Below, piece by piece: positions 63,360 to 64,000 of a stretch of DNA of 64,000 nt. Source of the stretch: Methylobacter tundripaludum SV96 (lineage in GTDB: Bacteria; Pseudomonadota; Gammaproteobacteria; Methylococcales; Methylomonadaceae). The DNA lies in contig NZ_JH109152.1 in the NCBI RefSeq assembly GCF_000190755.2, positions 2,421,937-2,485,936 on the forward strand, written 5' to 3'. How positions within the stretch are numbered: the first letter of the stretch is position 1; each line of letters begins with the position of its first letter. Below the pieces are notes generated by a model. It was not told the DNA's origin. It searched no databases and was given only the letters and a program-made list of their open reading frames with translations. A program made the position numbers and the translations under genes.

Positions 63360-63849
63360 GAGTATTCGGGTTAGCGATAGTGTAACTCGACACATCGAAG
63401 CCCGTTCTAGCGGATGCGTCTTTACTCCCCTCTCCCTCAGGGAGAGGGGGTGGGGGAGAGGGTGAGAGGGCAATAAATCCTTGACGGATAGCCTCTAAAA
63501 CAACATCCGTCTGTTGCAAAATATCATGATTCCAAAAGTGCAGTACGGTAAAACCCTGTTTCTTAAGCCATGCATCTCGTCGCGCATCGTCATCGCCGCC
63601 ATGTTGACTACCGTCCGCTTCAACAATCAGCTTGTATTCCATACAGACAAAATCAACGATAAATGGGCCTATTAGGGCCTGGCGTCTAAATTTTAAATTC
63701 ATGAAGCGATGAGCGCGAAGATGATACCAAAGCCGTTGCTCAGCATCGGTTTGGTTGGCGCGCAAATGTTTAGCATGGTCGAGTTGGCTCACCCTCTCCC
63801 CAACCCCTCTCCCTGAGGGAGAGGGGCTTTTTTTGTCGCGACTATTCAT
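63351..63849 (-). mobile_element. DUF559 cassette with 9-bp target duplication
   Basis: ACTATTCAT occurs at 63351-63359 and 63841-63849, flanking a 481-bp insert. Near each end of the insert is a 23-bp palindrome built on CCCCTCTCCCT (63427-63449 and 63804-63826) with adjacent ACCCTCTCCC text, so the ends form an inverted repeat about 40 bp long. The insert lies exactly at the start codon of the RND gene. Confidence 0.75.
63352..63849 (-). CDS. DUF559 (Vsr-like endonuclease fold) protein
   Basis: 165 residues. The core (about 25-125) is DUF559: AEQRLWYHLRAHRFMNLKFRRQALIGPFIVDFVCMEYKLIVEADGSQH with Asp and Glu of a PD-(D/E)XK-like fold and RDAWLKKQGFTVLHFWNHDIL. The first residues (MNSRDKKSPSPSGRGVGERVS) are translated from the RND start codon plus the cassette palindrome, and the tail (SPSPPPPLPEGEG) from the other palindrome. 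It uses the ribosome site GAAGGTGA that formerly served the RND gene. Function unknown; such genes recur with these palindromes in many bacteria. Confidence 0.88.
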   Translation of the reverse strand: MNSRDKKSPSPSGRGVGERVSQLDHAKHLRANQTDAEQRLWYHLRAHRFMNLKFRRQALIGPFIVDFVCMEYKLIVEADGSQHGGDDDARRDAWLKKQGFTVLHFWNHDILQQTDVVLEAIRQGFIALSPSPPPPLPEGEGSKDASARTGFDVSSYTIANPNTHE

Positions 63850-63935
63850 AGTTCACCTTCACTAAACAAAGTTGGTTAATAGCTTATCCGTTTTCCTGCT
63901 TTTTTAAGCTTAAACACTTGAACATCAAGTGACCA

Positions 63936-63998
63936 TCATTCAACCCTGACTTTCATGCCTTCCACAGGCACCTGGATACCGGAGGTCACAATCCGATC
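63936..63998 (-). CDS. RND membrane fusion protein, C-terminal fragment
   Basis: Only the last 20 codons are visible: DRIVTSGIQVPVEGMKVRVE then TGA. This is the standard end of HlyD/AcrA-type periplasmic adaptors (VxxGxQxVxxGxxVxV). With the RND permease downstream in the same direction it forms the efflux operon. The gene extends beyond the right edge. Confidence 0.8.
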   Translation of the reverse strand, partial: DRIVTSGIQVPVEGMKVRVE

Positions 63999-64000
63999 GC

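Noticed and set aside
63804-63834. Palindrome plus T-run that looks like a plus-strand terminator
   Set aside because: No plus-strand gene upstream; the palindrome has a partner at 63427 and belongs to the DUF559 cassette ends.
1-64000. rRNA, tRNA, prophage or methane-oxidation genes
   Set aside because: Looked for while reading; none seen, so the methanotroph assignment remains an inference.

Overview
The window most resembles a gammaproteobacterium of the type I methanotroph kind (Methylococcales). This is inferred from protein flavour, the mixture of c-type cytochromes and sulfur-assimilation genes, and very dense small palindromic repeats. No methane monooxygenase, rRNA or tRNA gene is present to prove it. 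Coding density is normal, but most gaps over 300 bp are filled by dispersed repeats rather than genes.

Layout. 1-12.1 kb is a periplasmic redox region: a DsbD tail, a peroxiredoxin-like protein, cytochrome b561, cytochrome c', a rhodanese lacking its cysteine, a DUF1549/DUF1553 plus DUF1501 pair, a cytochrome c'-like protein with a CX3CH haem site, a secreted peroxiredoxin, a dihaem cytochrome c and a PepSY membrane protein. 12.3-18 kb holds an SfnR-like sigma-54 activator, tatABC, a two-gene YeeE/YedE transporter and a FadL-type porin. 18.2-23.5 kb is the centrepiece: cysK-cysE, then a family 2A encapsulin overlapping a cysteine desulfurase with a long repeat-bearing N-terminal extension. 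This is a sulfur nanocompartment module. 23.9-34 kb carries a giant FAD/Fe-S oxidoreductase, a low-GC HEPN protein, HicAB, a short TSUP protein, a GGDEF-EAL protein and alanine dehydrogenase. 34-42.3 kb has a KdpDE-like pair next to nhaD, then cysJ and cysI. 42.5-50.9 kb has a TacAT-type toxin-antitoxin pair, a class II amidotransferase, a degenerate EAL protein, a chemoreceptor and a TSUP transporter. 51-60 kb has an L,D-transpeptidase and two paralogous histidine kinases with plant-ethylene-receptor-type copper-site membrane domains. 60.2-64 kb is an RND efflux operon interrupted by a DUF559 cassette.

How the parts fit. Sulfur is the recurring theme: sulfite reduction (cysJI), cysteine synthesis (cysE, cysK), desulfuration inside a protein shell, sulfur transporters and an SfnR-like activator. 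cysK and cysJ share a 5' leader containing a hairpin-terminator with compensatory base changes. Separately, a 44-bp two-part motif (ATC-N9-GAT, 6-nt spacer, a second AT-rich site) sits upstream of five genes, always in the same orientation to the gene, and looks like a LysR-type operator defining an unrecognised regulon.

Mobile DNA leaves clear scars: a 182-bp MITE with 25-bp inverted repeats and an 8-bp target duplication in the last codons of tatC; a repeat cluster with a 45-bp imperfect duplication between cysJ and cysI; a DUF559 cassette with a 9-bp duplication that captured the start codon of the RND gene; and a decayed copy of the L,D-transpeptidase C-terminus between the two kinases, implying a tandem duplication.
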